DNA of 64,000 nt. It comes from Sphingobacteriales bacterium. GTDB taxonomy: Bacteria; Bacteroidota; Bacteroidia; Sphingobacteriales; Sphingobacteriaceae. A program made the translations under genes and the position numbers. The notes beneath the pieces are model-generated. The model was not told the DNA's origin. It made no database searches and saw only the letters and a list, made by a program, of their open reading frames with translations. The stretch covers positions 1 through 64,000 of the forward strand of contig JAPLFD010000006.1 in assembly GCA_026390835.1 (NCBI GenBank). The letters run 5' to 3'. Every line of letters begins with the position of its first letter. The first letter of the stretch is position 1. Shown one piece after another: positions 37,068-45,993 of the stretch.

Positions 37068-37802
37068 ATGGGAGCTGCCCTATTTTTTCTCTTCGCACTA
37101 GTCTGCGAAATTATAGGGACTCTAGGCGGATTTGGCTCTTCGGTGCTATTTGTACCCTTGGCAAATTTCTTTTTTGCGGCTAGCTTGGTACTTTCGCTCA
37201 CCTCTATTTTACACGTGTTTAGCAATACCGCCAAACTTTGGCTTTTTAGAAAAACGATAAGCAAACACTTGTTTATTCTTTACGGAATTCCCAGCCTATT
37301 ATTTACGCTTTTGGGGGCTTACCTAACAAAAGTGTATTCCTTTAGCTATTTGGAATGGGCCTTGGCCATATTTCTGTTACTTTTTAGTGGTTTATTCTTG
37401 CTCTTCCCAAAAATTCAGCTAAAAGCTAATAATTCAACAGCCCTGGTGAGTGGGAGTTTGGCCGGCTTTATGGCAGGTTTTACCGGTACGGGTGGCGCCA
37501 TTAGGGGGATTAGTTTGGTAGCGTTTAACTTGGAGAAAAACTTGTTTGTAGGCACCTCGGCAGCCATAGATTTTGGGGTAGATTTTAGCCGCATGTTTAT
37601 CTACTATTACAATGGATTTTTTGAGATAGATTATATGTATTATATTCCTCTATTAGTTATTGCATCGTTTTTAGGCTCGTATATTGGTAAGCAATTACTT
37701 AACAAAATCTCTCAAGAAGTTTTTAAAAAAATTGTATTGGGTCTTATTTTGCTCATCAGTATCAGTATGCTCATTAAATTGAGCATCATAACTCCGTTAT
37801 AG
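37068..37802 (+). CDS. TSUP family membrane transporter (TauE/SafE-like)
   Basis: The 244-residue protein has about seven or eight membrane helices and the repeated GFGSSVLFVPLANFFFAASLVLSL and LAGFMAGFTGTGGAIRGISL half-motifs of TauE/SafE transporters. Members export or import sulfite, sulfonates or other small sulfur anions. The substrate here is not readable. It is 6 bases after glyS, so probably co-transcribed. Confidence 0.82.
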   Translation: MGAALFFLFALVCEIIGTLGGFGSSVLFVPLANFFFAASLVLSLTSILHVFSNTAKLWLFRKTISKHLFILYGIPSLLFTLLGAYLTKVYSFSYLEWALAIFLLLFSGLFLLFPKIQLKANNSTALVSGSLAGFMAGFTGTGGAIRGISLVAFNLEKNLFVGTSAAIDFGVDFSRMFIYYYNGFFEIDYMYYIPLLVIASFLGSYIGKQLLNKISQEVFKKIVLGLILLISISMLIKLSIITPL

Positions 37803-37825
37803 TTTTTATATTTGAAGAAGGGCCT

Positions 37826-39748
37826 ATGAGCATAAACAGAACCTTTAAAACCCACCCAATACTAGTATTAACCTTCCGCATTGGAAGTGTTTTGCTACTT
37901 TATTCCGTGTGTCGAATTCTGTTTTACTTACTTAATAAAGATTTATTTGGGCCCATTGATTGGGCCAATTTTAGCACCATACTTTTTGGCGGCACCCGGT
38001 TCGATATATCGGCCATACTCTATTTAAACAGCCTGTATATTTTACTTTTCATGCTACCCATTCCCTATTCATTTAGAAAAATGGGAGATGCGGCAGGTAA
38101 ATGGTGGTTTATTGGCACCAACAGCTTGGCTTTGCTAAGCAATATTGTCGATATTGGCTACTACCGCTTTTCATTAAAAAGAACAACATTTTCTGTTTTT
38201 AATCAGTTTAGCAACGAGCGTAATAAATTTAAATTAAGTATCGAATTTTTATTAGAATACTGGTATTTTATTATCCTATTCAGCTTTTTCGTGTGGTTAT
38301 TATTAAAATTATATCGGCTTTTTGAAGTAAAAGAGGAGCGTGTTTCCTGGCTTGGCTTTACCAAAAACAGCATAAGCCTTGTACTTGCTCTGGGGCTAAG
38401 CGTTATTGGCATGCGGGGTGGCTGGCGCCACAGCACACGCCCTATTGCTATGAGTAATGCCGGCGATTACATTAGCAAGCCCGAAGAAAGTAGCATCGTC
38501 TTAAACACGCCTTTCTGCATCATTAAAACAATATTGGTAAAGCCTTTGCCAGAAGTGCATTATTTTGAACAAACCAAACTTGATAGCATTTACACGCCCA
38601 TTCATCAGCCTAAAACTACGCAAGATTTAAAGAAACTGAATGTGGTAGTACTTATTGTAGAAAGTTTAGGGAAAGAGCATATTGGAAGTTTAAATACCGA
38701 CTTGGACAACGGCACTTATAAAGGCTATACCCCCTTTATCGATTCCTTGGTGGGGCAGAGTTTAACTTTCCGTTACTCTTTTGCCAACGGGCGCAAGTCT
38801 ATTGATGGCTTACCATCTATTTTAGCCAGTATTCCGTCTATTAATGAGCCTTATATTTTAACCACTTATGGCAATAATACCACCCAAAGTTTACCTGCAC
38901 TCCTTAAAAAAGAAGGATACCAAACCTCCTTTTTTCACGGGGCGGCAAATGGATCGATGGGTTTTAGTGCTTTTACCAAACAAGCGGGCATAGACTCCTA
39001 CTTTGGAAGAACCGAATACAACAACGATGCCGACTTTGATGGCATGTGGGGCATTTGGGACGAGCCTTTTTTACAATTTATGGCTCAAAAACTCAATACA
39101 TTCAAAGAGCCGTTCTTTAGTACCGTATTTACTACCTCTTCGCACCATCCCTTTAAAGTCCCCGAACAATACAGTGGAAAATTCAAAAAAGGCCCACTCC
39201 CGGTACAAGAATGCATTGGCTATACCGACATGGCTTTAAAACGTTTTTTTAGCAAGGCCTCAAAAATGCCATGGTTTAAAAATACGCTCTTTGTGCTTAC
39301 TGCCGACCATGCTACCGTTTCTCATTTTCCCGAATACCAAACTACCATAGGCTACTACTCGGTGCCCATTGTATTCTATCATCCCGCGGGAAATTTAAAA
39401 GGAATGCAAGAACAATCGATACAACAGATTGACATTATGCCAACCGTATTGGGTATTTTAAATTACAATAAACCCTACTTTGCTTTTGGCTTTGATGCGC
39501 TTGCAGCTAGCGAAGAACGCTTTGAAGTGAATAACAACGAGGGTTCTTACAGTTTATTCTGGAAGAATTATGTATTGATGAATGAAGGCACAAAAACAAC
39601 CGCTATTTATGCCTATAAAACAGATCGCTTGCTGAAGCAAAATTTAGTAGGTAAACTTGCCGAACAAAGTTTTATGGAGAATAAATTAAAAGCATTTATT
39701 CAGCAATACAATAACCGTATGATTCAGAACCAATTAACAGTAAATTAA
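37826..39748 (+). CDS. LtaS-like membrane sulfatase-fold phosphotransferase
   Basis: The 640-residue protein has five N-terminal membrane helices (about residues 15-195) and a large extracytoplasmic sulfatase-fold domain (about 270-600). In that domain VVLIVESLGKEHIG marks the metal-binding start. A Thr/Ser nucleophile region lies near FANGRKSIDGLPS, and LFVLTADHATVSHFPEY supplies the metal-binding Asp-His. Relatives transfer phosphoglycerol or phosphoethanolamine to glycans or lipid A. Bacteroidota lack lipoteichoic acid, so a modification of an envelope glycan is more likely. The GtrA-like gene follows 4 bases later. Confidence 0.82.
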   Translation: MSINRTFKTHPILVLTFRIGSVLLLYSVCRILFYLLNKDLFGPIDWANFSTILFGGTRFDISAILYLNSLYILLFMLPIPYSFRKMGDAAGKWWFIGTNSLALLSNIVDIGYYRFSLKRTTFSVFNQFSNERNKFKLSIEFLLEYWYFIILFSFFVWLLLKLYRLFEVKEERVSWLGFTKNSISLVLALGLSVIGMRGGWRHSTRPIAMSNAGDYISKPEESSIVLNTPFCIIKTILVKPLPEVHYFEQTKLDSIYTPIHQPKTTQDLKKLNVVVLIVESLGKEHIGSLNTDLDNGTYKGYTPFIDSLVGQSLTFRYSFANGRKSIDGLPSILASIPSINEPYILTTYGNNTTQSLPALLKKEGYQTSFFHGAANGSMGFSAFTKQAGIDSYFGRTEYNNDADFDGMWGIWDEPFLQFMAQKLNTFKEPFFSTVFTTSSHHPFKVPEQYSGKFKKGPLPVQECIGYTDMALKRFFSKASKMPWFKNTLFVLTADHATVSHFPEYQTTIGYYSVPIVFYHPAGNLKGMQEQSIQQIDIMPTVLGILNYNKPYFAFGFDALAASEERFEVNNNEGSYSLFWKNYVLMNEGTKTTAIYAYKTDRLLKQNLVGKLAEQSFMENKLKAFIQQYNNRMIQNQLTVN

Positions 39749-39752
39749 ACCT

Positions 39753-40244
39753 ATGCGGGCATTTCTACTTCGTATTATTGATTTTTTTCACAAGCCGGTA
39801 GCCAAATGGATTCCAATAGCAACCTTTCGCTATGTAGTAACAGGTGGAGGAACGGCCGCCATGGGTATTTTAGTTTACTTTATCACTTATAACTTCGTTC
39901 TAAAACAGCAGGGAATTAACCTGCCTTTCATATTTATAAGCGGGCATATAAGTGCCCTGCTTATCGAATTGAGTATAACTTTTCCTATTGGGTTTTTACT
40001 TAACAAATATCTGGTTTTTACCCAATCTGATTTAAGAGGAAGAGTGCAATTAATGCGGTATGGAAGCATTGTAGGTTTAAATATTTTTCTGAACTACGTA
40101 CTCCTGAAACTCATGGTAGAAGTTTTGGCCTTTTACCCCACCATTGCCAAAACCATTACCACTATTTTGTTAGCTATTTTTAGCTATTTCTCTCAAAAAA
40201 ACTACACTTTTAAAGTCTCTAAAAGCGCTAAAGACACTAAGTAA
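39753..40244 (+). CDS. GtrA family membrane protein
   Basis: The 163-residue, four-helix membrane protein shows the GtrA signature: FRYVVTGGGTAAMGILVYFITYNFV at the start and FPIGFLLNKYLVF near the middle, with FSYFSQKNYTFK at the end. GtrA-type proteins are thought to flip lipid-linked sugars or assist glycosyltransferases. Placement 4 bases after the LtaS-like enzyme suggests the two act together on an envelope glycan. Confidence 0.85.
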   Translation: MRAFLLRIIDFFHKPVAKWIPIATFRYVVTGGGTAAMGILVYFITYNFVLKQQGINLPFIFISGHISALLIELSITFPIGFLLNKYLVFTQSDLRGRVQLMRYGSIVGLNIFLNYVLLKLMVEVLAFYPTIAKTITTILLAIFSYFSQKNYTFKVSKSAKDTK

Positions 40245-40316
40245 AAAAATCGTGAAAGCAGCTTGCTTTACACCGCCAATCGCCGTAATTTAGTGAGCAA
40301 CTAACAGCCTAGCTAC

Positions 40317-42089
40317 ATGAGCGATTTTAACGATTTCAATAATCCGCAAGTTGCCAGTCTACCTAAACATTTAAAGCAGTTTATTGTAGCGCAACATTAC
40401 GAGCATTACACCCCGGTTGATCATGCGGTGTGGCGTTACGTGATGCGCCAGAATTATAGCTATCTTAAAAATGTAGCCTATTACCCCTACATTCCGGGTT
40501 TAGAACAAGCCGGCTTAAGTATCGAAAAAGTACCGAATTTGCAGGAAATGAACGATGCCCTCGGAAAAATCGGTTGGGGTGCCGTAACCGTTGATGGATT
40601 TATTCCGCCGGTGGCTTTTATGGAGTATCAAGCGTATAAAGTATTGGTTATTGCAGCCGATATTCGTCAGTTGAATCACATTGAATACACGCCCGCTCCC
40701 GATATTATACACGAATCGGCCGGGCACGCCCCCATTATTGGAGATACTGCTTACAACCAATACTTAAGTTATTTCGGATCTATTGGCGCCAAAGCTATTT
40801 TTTCGTCTAAAGATTTCGAATTATACGAAGCTATTAGACGCTTATCTATTTTAAAAGAGATGCCCGATGCCGATGTAGCCGCCATAGCCAAAGCCGAAAA
40901 AGAAGTCGCTTTTTGCCAAAAAAACTTGGGAGAGCCTTCGGAAATGGCTTTATTGAGCCGTTTGCATTGGTGGACGGTAGAGTATGGTTTAATTGGCAGT
41001 CTCGAGAATCCAAAAATTTACGGAGCAGGTTTATTATCATCCATTGGTGAAAGTGCCAACTGCATGAAACCCGAGGTTAAAAAAATAACCTACACGCTAG
41101 ATGCGGTAAATTATCCTTTCGATATTACGAAAGAACAACCGCAGCTATTTGTAACCCCTACGTTCCAAAACTTAATTGAGGTTTTAGAAGCTTTTGCCGA
41201 CACCATGGCTTTTAGAAAAGGAGGCACCGAAAGTGTACTCAAAGCTATTGAATGTAAAAATCCCTGTACGGCCGTATTTAGTTCGGGGCTGCAGCTAAGC
41301 GGTATATTTACCGATGTGGGTATGGATTTAGAAAATCAAACTACCTTTATTAAAACTACCGGACCAAGTGCCTTGGCTTTTAATAACAAAGAATTGGAAG
41401 GGCATGGAAAAAGCTATCATGCCGAGGGCTACTCATCGCCGGTGGGCAAACTAAAAGGTAGCGTAAAGGCTTTAGAAGACTATAGTGATGAAGATCTGGT
41501 TGATGCCGGTATTTTAAAGAATAATACCTGTGCATTACTTTTCGAAAATGGATTCCATTTACAAGGTACCGCAGAAAATTGGCTTCGAAAAGAAGGTAAA
41601 TTACTAGTCATTCGTTTCAGCAATTGTACGCTAAGTGATAGCAAGGGAAATCTATATTATAAACCCGAGTGGGGAACTTTTGATATGGCTGTAGGCGAAA
41701 AAATTGTATCGGTATACAATGGCGCTGCCGATAAAGATGCCTTTGAGGAACATGCCTTGGTATCTGACACCAATACCCATCACCCCAACTACAACGAACT
41801 TACCTTGGCTTATCACGGTTTATTTAAGCAGGTGAGAACCTGCAGAGAAAATAACAGTGGTTACGAGACTTTACCAGAAATTTGGGCAAGCTTGCAAATA
41901 AAACACCGAGAAGATTGGCTTTGTTCACTTGAAATTCTAGAACTTTTAGAAGTAAATGGGTTAAATGCTACCTTGGCCAGAGAGATTAGAACGTACTTAG
42001 AAAATAAGGCCTCTACCGAACCCGAGTACAGCAAATTAATACACGACGGCTTATACATTATTAAACATCCGGTAAGCCAATTAAACTAA
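40317..42089 (+). CDS. phhA: Phenylalanine 4-monooxygenase, long form
   Basis: Pterin-dependent aromatic amino acid hydroxylase that converts phenylalanine to tyrosine. The iron ligands are visible in DIIHESAGHAPI (two His) and WWTVEYGLIG (Glu) within the first 260 residues. At 590 residues it is about twice the size of the Pseudomonas enzyme. Residues about 300-590 form an extra C-terminal part of unknown function, with strand-rich repeats such as NPCTAVFSSGLQLSGIFTDVG, found in other Bacteroidota and some Firmicutes. One base separates it from the SDR gene. Downstream tyrosine catabolic genes support the role. Confidence 0.88.
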   Translation: MSDFNDFNNPQVASLPKHLKQFIVAQHYEHYTPVDHAVWRYVMRQNYSYLKNVAYYPYIPGLEQAGLSIEKVPNLQEMNDALGKIGWGAVTVDGFIPPVAFMEYQAYKVLVIAADIRQLNHIEYTPAPDIIHESAGHAPIIGDTAYNQYLSYFGSIGAKAIFSSKDFELYEAIRRLSILKEMPDADVAAIAKAEKEVAFCQKNLGEPSEMALLSRLHWWTVEYGLIGSLENPKIYGAGLLSSIGESANCMKPEVKKITYTLDAVNYPFDITKEQPQLFVTPTFQNLIEVLEAFADTMAFRKGGTESVLKAIECKNPCTAVFSSGLQLSGIFTDVGMDLENQTTFIKTTGPSALAFNNKELEGHGKSYHAEGYSSPVGKLKGSVKALEDYSDEDLVDAGILKNNTCALLFENGFHLQGTAENWLRKEGKLLVIRFSNCTLSDSKGNLYYKPEWGTFDMAVGEKIVSVYNGAADKDAFEEHALVSDTNTHHPNYNELTLAYHGLFKQVRTCRENNSGYETLPEIWASLQIKHREDWLCSLEILELLEVNGLNATLAREIRTYLENKASTEPEYSKLIHDGLYIIKHPVSQLN

Positions 42090-42090
42090 T

Positions 42091-42795
42091 ATGAACATAC
42101 TACTAACCGGAGCCAGCAGTGGCGTAGGCTTTGAAGCCGTTTTAGAACTCATTTTAAACTCAGAAAATAAGGTCATAGCTTTGGCTCGGTCGGCCGATAA
42201 ATTGAATCGATTGTTGGAAATTGCTAAGGGCTTAAACCCGGAATGTACTTTATTTCCGGTGCAGTTTGATTTAGTAAACGACGATATTGAACAAGGCCTA
42301 AAACCCTTTATTGCCCAGCAATTTGGCCAAATAGATGTCTTGATAAATAATGCAGGAAACTTAGAAGTGAAACCTTTTGAACAAAGCAGCGAAGTAGATT
42401 TTGTAGAGATGCTACAGAGCAATTTCTTAAATCACGTTCGCCTCATTCAAGGGCTTTTACCGCTTATGCAATCGCCTAGCCATATTGTAAATATTGGCAG
42501 CATGGGTGGCTTTCAAGGGAGTGCTAAATTTGCTGGTTTAAGTGCTTACTCGGCTAGTAAAGCAGCCCTACACAACTTTACCGAATGCTTGGCCGAAGAG
42601 TTAAAAGAGAGAAAAATTCGTGTAAACTGCTTAGCCTTGGGCTCGGCTCAAACAGAAATGTTGGAGAAAGCATTTCCGGGCTACGAATCGCCAGTAATGG
42701 CTTTTGAAATGGGCAAATACATTGCCGATTTTGCCTTAACGGGACATACATTCTTTAATGGAAAAGTACTTCCTGTAGCGGTAACTACGCCTTAA
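42091..42795 (+). CDS. Short-chain dehydrogenase/reductase
   Basis: The 234-residue classical SDR has the nucleotide-binding motif TGASSGVG at the start, NNAG in the middle and the catalytic SAYSASKAA with upstream Ser (NIGSMGG). The substrate is unknown. Its ATG is one base after the phhA stop, so it may recycle the pterin cofactor of the hydroxylase, as the SDR FolM does for monapterin in Pseudomonas. That role is inference. Its stop overlaps that of the convergent flavin-reductase-fold gene by 4 bases (TTAA). Confidence 0.85.
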   Translation: MNILLTGASSGVGFEAVLELILNSENKVIALARSADKLNRLLEIAKGLNPECTLFPVQFDLVNDDIEQGLKPFIAQQFGQIDVLINNAGNLEVKPFEQSSEVDFVEMLQSNFLNHVRLIQGLLPLMQSPSHIVNIGSMGGFQGSAKFAGLSAYSASKAALHNFTECLAEELKERKIRVNCLALGSAQTEMLEKAFPGYESPVMAFEMGKYIADFALTGHTFFNGKVLPVAVTTP

Positions 42796-43679
42796 ACCAA
42801 GAGGATTTTCCAGGCTAATTCCACATCGCCCTCTTCTAGAAATACCTTTGCTTGGCTGTGTAAATGCATTACTCTAGTACTGTGATCGCCCATGGTAGCG
42901 TCTAAAATATCTTTAACTATCGGATGCTTTTTTATGGCTTCAATAGACTCCTCTGAGGGCAAATGCTCCACATTAGCCAATTGTCCCAAATTATTAGCAG
43001 TTAAAATATGTGATTGACGTACAGCACCAGGCAAAGCATCTATGCCAATACCCAACTTGGCTAAGGGTTTGGCTACTTTAAACAATACATCGGGAGTAGT
43101 ACGACAATACCAATCGCCACCCAAACGGGCTACCAAATCAATTTTGGTTTGATCTATTTTACCCGATTCGTCTAAAATAGCTTCATCAATATGAATTAAT
43201 TTCACTTCGGCTACTACTAAATTGCCGGCACCAGCCTGGTCGCCCAATGGAATGACTTGGGTAACCACACACTCCAATTGAACCGGGGCTTCGGCTACCC
43301 GTGGGGGACGTACCACTTCGGATTTCAGCTCGGTAAAGCCCGCTTTTACAAATTCGTTTACACCCTTTGGGTAATCGGTGCTGGCCAAAGAGGTTTGCTG
43401 CACCATGGCATAATTCACCACATTAATTACACATTCGGGTACCTCCAACACATTATCTAGCGTGTGTTTGGTGCTATTATCACGCACCCTGCGGGCAGGA
43501 GAAAACACACATATAGGTGGATTTGAACTGAATAAATTGAAAAAACTAAATGGACTTAAATTCACATTTCCAGCCTTATCTATGGTTGAGGCAAAACAAA
43601 TGGGCCTAGGCGCAATGGCATATTGCAAATAGTTTTGCAGTTCCATTGGCGATAAATCGGCGGTTTTTAAGGTGAGCAT
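42792..43679 (-). CDS. Flavin reductase-fold protein of the homogentisate cluster
   Basis: The 295-residue protein has a flavin-binding split-barrel domain (about 1-190): IAPRPICFASTIDKAGNVNLSPFSFFN is the family's FMN-site signature and RRVRDNSTKHTLDN follows. An extra C-terminal part of about 100 residues has no known fold I can name. It lies 4 bases after fahA on the same strand. Such genes travel with fahA in Bacteroidota, but the reaction in tyrosine catabolism is not known. Confidence 0.8.
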   Translation of the reverse strand: MLTLKTADLSPMELQNYLQYAIAPRPICFASTIDKAGNVNLSPFSFFNLFSSNPPICVFSPARRVRDNSTKHTLDNVLEVPECVINVVNYAMVQQTSLASTDYPKGVNEFVKAGFTELKSEVVRPPRVAEAPVQLECVVTQVIPLGDQAGAGNLVVAEVKLIHIDEAILDESGKIDQTKIDLVARLGGDWYCRTTPDVLFKVAKPLAKLGIGIDALPGAVRQSHILTANNLGQLANVEHLPSEESIEAIKKHPIVKDILDATMGDHSTRVMHLHSQAKVFLEEGDVELAWKILLV

Positions 43680-43683
43680 GTCT

Positions 43684-44679
43684 TTATTTTTTCAATTTTA
43701 AGATAGACCAATCGGTGGTCTCTTTACGAATAGTATTACTCAAACGGCCCAAGCCCGTAATTTCCATTTCTACCACATCGCCTTCTTGCAACCATTGTGG
43801 TTCAAAGCTAGGGTCGTTGAACAATCCGGTACCGTTTAATTCTAAGAAACAACCCGTACCCACCGTTCCAGAGCCAATTACATCGCCTGGTAAAATATCT
43901 ACGCCATAGGCACATCGCTCTATAATTTCGGCAAAGGTCCAGTCCATATCTGCAACCGATCCACTGGATACCTGAACGCCATTTACCCAGCATTTCATAC
44001 TTAAATTATAGGCATTGCCTACATGACCGGGCTTTGCGGACACTTTATAAGGTGCTAATTCATCGGGTGTAACCAACCAAGGGCCAATAACCGTTGAAAA
44101 ATCTTTTCCTTTAGCAGGGCCTAAATTCAAGAGCATTTCCTCCATTTGCAGGGTTCGTGCACTCATATCGTTCATAATCATGTAACCGGCTATGTAGTCA
44201 TCAGCCTCGGCAGCCGAAATATTTCTTCCTTTTTTACCTATTACAACGGCTGCTTCCAATTCAAAATCAAGTTTTTCGAAATGATCGGGCATACAGGTAA
44301 CTTCACCAGGTCCTTGAATGGCATTGTGGTTGGTGAAATAAAATATAGGATAAGAATCAAATTCGGGAATCATAGCTAACTTTCGGTTACGACGAGCAGA
44401 TGCCACGTGTTGGCGAAAAGCATAGCCATCTCTACAAGAACTGGGATGCGGCACTGGTGCCAATAATTCAAAGAAAATTTCTTCCTTGGCAGCAAGCGTA
44501 CCGTTTATAATGGCTGTGTTTATTTTTTTGGCCCGCTCCATCAACTCTTCACCTCCGGCTAAAAAGGCGTTCATATTATCCGGAATGAGCTTATCGCAAG
44601 AATTTAAATTATAAATATGACCGTTCACAAATACACCTAAATGTTCGCTTTCTTCTGTTTTATAGGAAACTAATTTCAT
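43684..44679 (-). CDS. fahA: Fumarylacetoacetate hydrolase
   Basis: Last step of homogentisate breakdown: fumarylacetoacetate to fumarate and acetoacetate. The 331-residue FAH fold has KLDFELEAAVVIGKKGRNI with the metal-binding Glu, MNDMSARTLQMEE, and VIGSGTVGTGCFLEL near the end. It is divergent from hmgA across a 142-base gap, an arrangement that would suit one shared control region. No maleylacetoacetate isomerase gene is in the window. Confidence 0.92.
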   Translation of the reverse strand: MKLVSYKTEESEHLGVFVNGHIYNLNSCDKLIPDNMNAFLAGGEELMERAKKINTAIINGTLAAKEEIFFELLAPVPHPSSCRDGYAFRQHVASARRNRKLAMIPEFDSYPIFYFTNHNAIQGPGEVTCMPDHFEKLDFELEAAVVIGKKGRNISAAEADDYIAGYMIMNDMSARTLQMEEMLLNLGPAKGKDFSTVIGPWLVTPDELAPYKVSAKPGHVGNAYNLSMKCWVNGVQVSSGSVADMDWTFAEIIERCAYGVDILPGDVIGSGTVGTGCFLELNGTGLFNDPSFEPQWLQEGDVVEMEITGLGRLSNTIRKETTDWSILKLKK

Positions 44680-44821
44680 AGGTTTTTCTTTTAGCTTGTT
44701 TCAAAACTAAAAAAAAATAAGCGCTTTTAGGTCTAATATTTTTTTGTTTAGATCAGCCGTGAAATCTTTTAAATTATGTGTAATTTTAAGGCAGATTTTC
44801 TAACCAATTATCGATCAAAAT

Positions 44822-45988
44822 ATGCCTATTTATCATAGTTTAGGACAAGTTCCTGCAAAAAGACATACCGTATTTCGCAAACCGAACGGAGAGTTGTATG
44901 CCGAAGAATTGGTATCAACCGAAGGCTTTTCGAGTTTATATTCTTTAGTATACCATACCCACCCCCCCACCATTGTAAAAGAATTAGGTGAACCTTATTC
45001 TGTGGAGCCTAAAATAGCTCGAGAGAAACATTTGCGCCATACCAGCCTCATTGGGTTTAACATAAAACCAGAAGATGATTTTTTGAAAAGCCGAAAACCG
45101 GTATTGGTTAACAGCGATTTACATATTTCGTTGGCGGCTCCTCGTAAATCGATGACCGACTATTTTTACAAAAATAGCCAAGCCGATGAAGTGATTTTTA
45201 TACACGAAGGTACTGGAACACTAAAAACAGGTTTCGGCAAAATAAAATTCGAATACGGCGACTATTTAGTCATTCCACGAGGCACCATTTACCAAATGGA
45301 GTTTGATACTGAGAATAATAGGCTTTTTATAACCGAAAGTTTTAGCCCTATTCGCACTCCAAAACGTTACCGTAACGAGTGGGGGCAATTAATGGAACAT
45401 TCTCCATTTTGCGAACGCGATATTAAACGTCCAACAGACTTAGAAACTATTGATCAAGAGGGTGATTTTAAAGTATTGATTAAAAAACAAGGGCTCATTT
45501 ATCCATACACCTACGGCACTCATCCATTCGATTTTATTGGCTGGGACGGATTTCATTACCCATGGGCATTTTCTATCCATAATTTTGAACCCATTACCGG
45601 CCGGGTACACCAACCGCCACCGGTACACCAAACCTTCGAAGGGCATAATTTTGTGATTTGCTCTTTTGTTCCTCGTAAATACGATTATCACCCACAAGCC
45701 ATTCCGGCACCATACAACCACAGTAATGTAGATAGCGACGAGGTATTGTATTATGTAGATGGCGATTTTATGAGCCGAAAAAGTGTAGTAAAAGGACAAA
45801 TTACGCTACACCCTGGTGGCATTCCTCATGGGCCACACCCAGGTACCGTAGAAAAATCTATCGGGAAAGAACGTACCGAAGAATTGGCGGTAATGATTGA
45901 CCCCTTTAAACCGCTCATGCTCACCGAAGAAGCCCTACAAATTGAAGACGAAAGCTACCACAAAAGTTGGCAGCACACTATTGAATAA
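44822..45988 (+). CDS. hmgA: Homogentisate 1,2-dioxygenase
   Basis: Opens the homogentisate ring to maleylacetoacetate using ferrous iron. The 388 residues contain the cupin core with HEGTGTLKTGFGKIKFEYGDYLVIPRGTIY. The C-terminal iron site is in NVDSDEVLYYVDGDF and LHPGGIPHGPHPG. It is followed 5 bases later by hppD, so the two consecutive enzymes are co-transcribed. Confidence 0.95.
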   Translation: MPIYHSLGQVPAKRHTVFRKPNGELYAEELVSTEGFSSLYSLVYHTHPPTIVKELGEPYSVEPKIAREKHLRHTSLIGFNIKPEDDFLKSRKPVLVNSDLHISLAAPRKSMTDYFYKNSQADEVIFIHEGTGTLKTGFGKIKFEYGDYLVIPRGTIYQMEFDTENNRLFITESFSPIRTPKRYRNEWGQLMEHSPFCERDIKRPTDLETIDQEGDFKVLIKKQGLIYPYTYGTHPFDFIGWDGFHYPWAFSIHNFEPITGRVHQPPPVHQTFEGHNFVICSFVPRKYDYHPQAIPAPYNHSNVDSDEVLYYVDGDFMSRKSVVKGQITLHPGGIPHGPHPGTVEKSIGKERTEELAVMIDPFKPLMLTEEALQIEDESYHKSWQHTIE

Positions 45989-45993
45989 AACCT

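Noticed and set aside
44680-44821. Operator in the divergent fahA-hmgA gap
   Set aside because: I looked for inverted or direct repeats and a TAnnTTTG element and found none that stands out from A+T-rich background.
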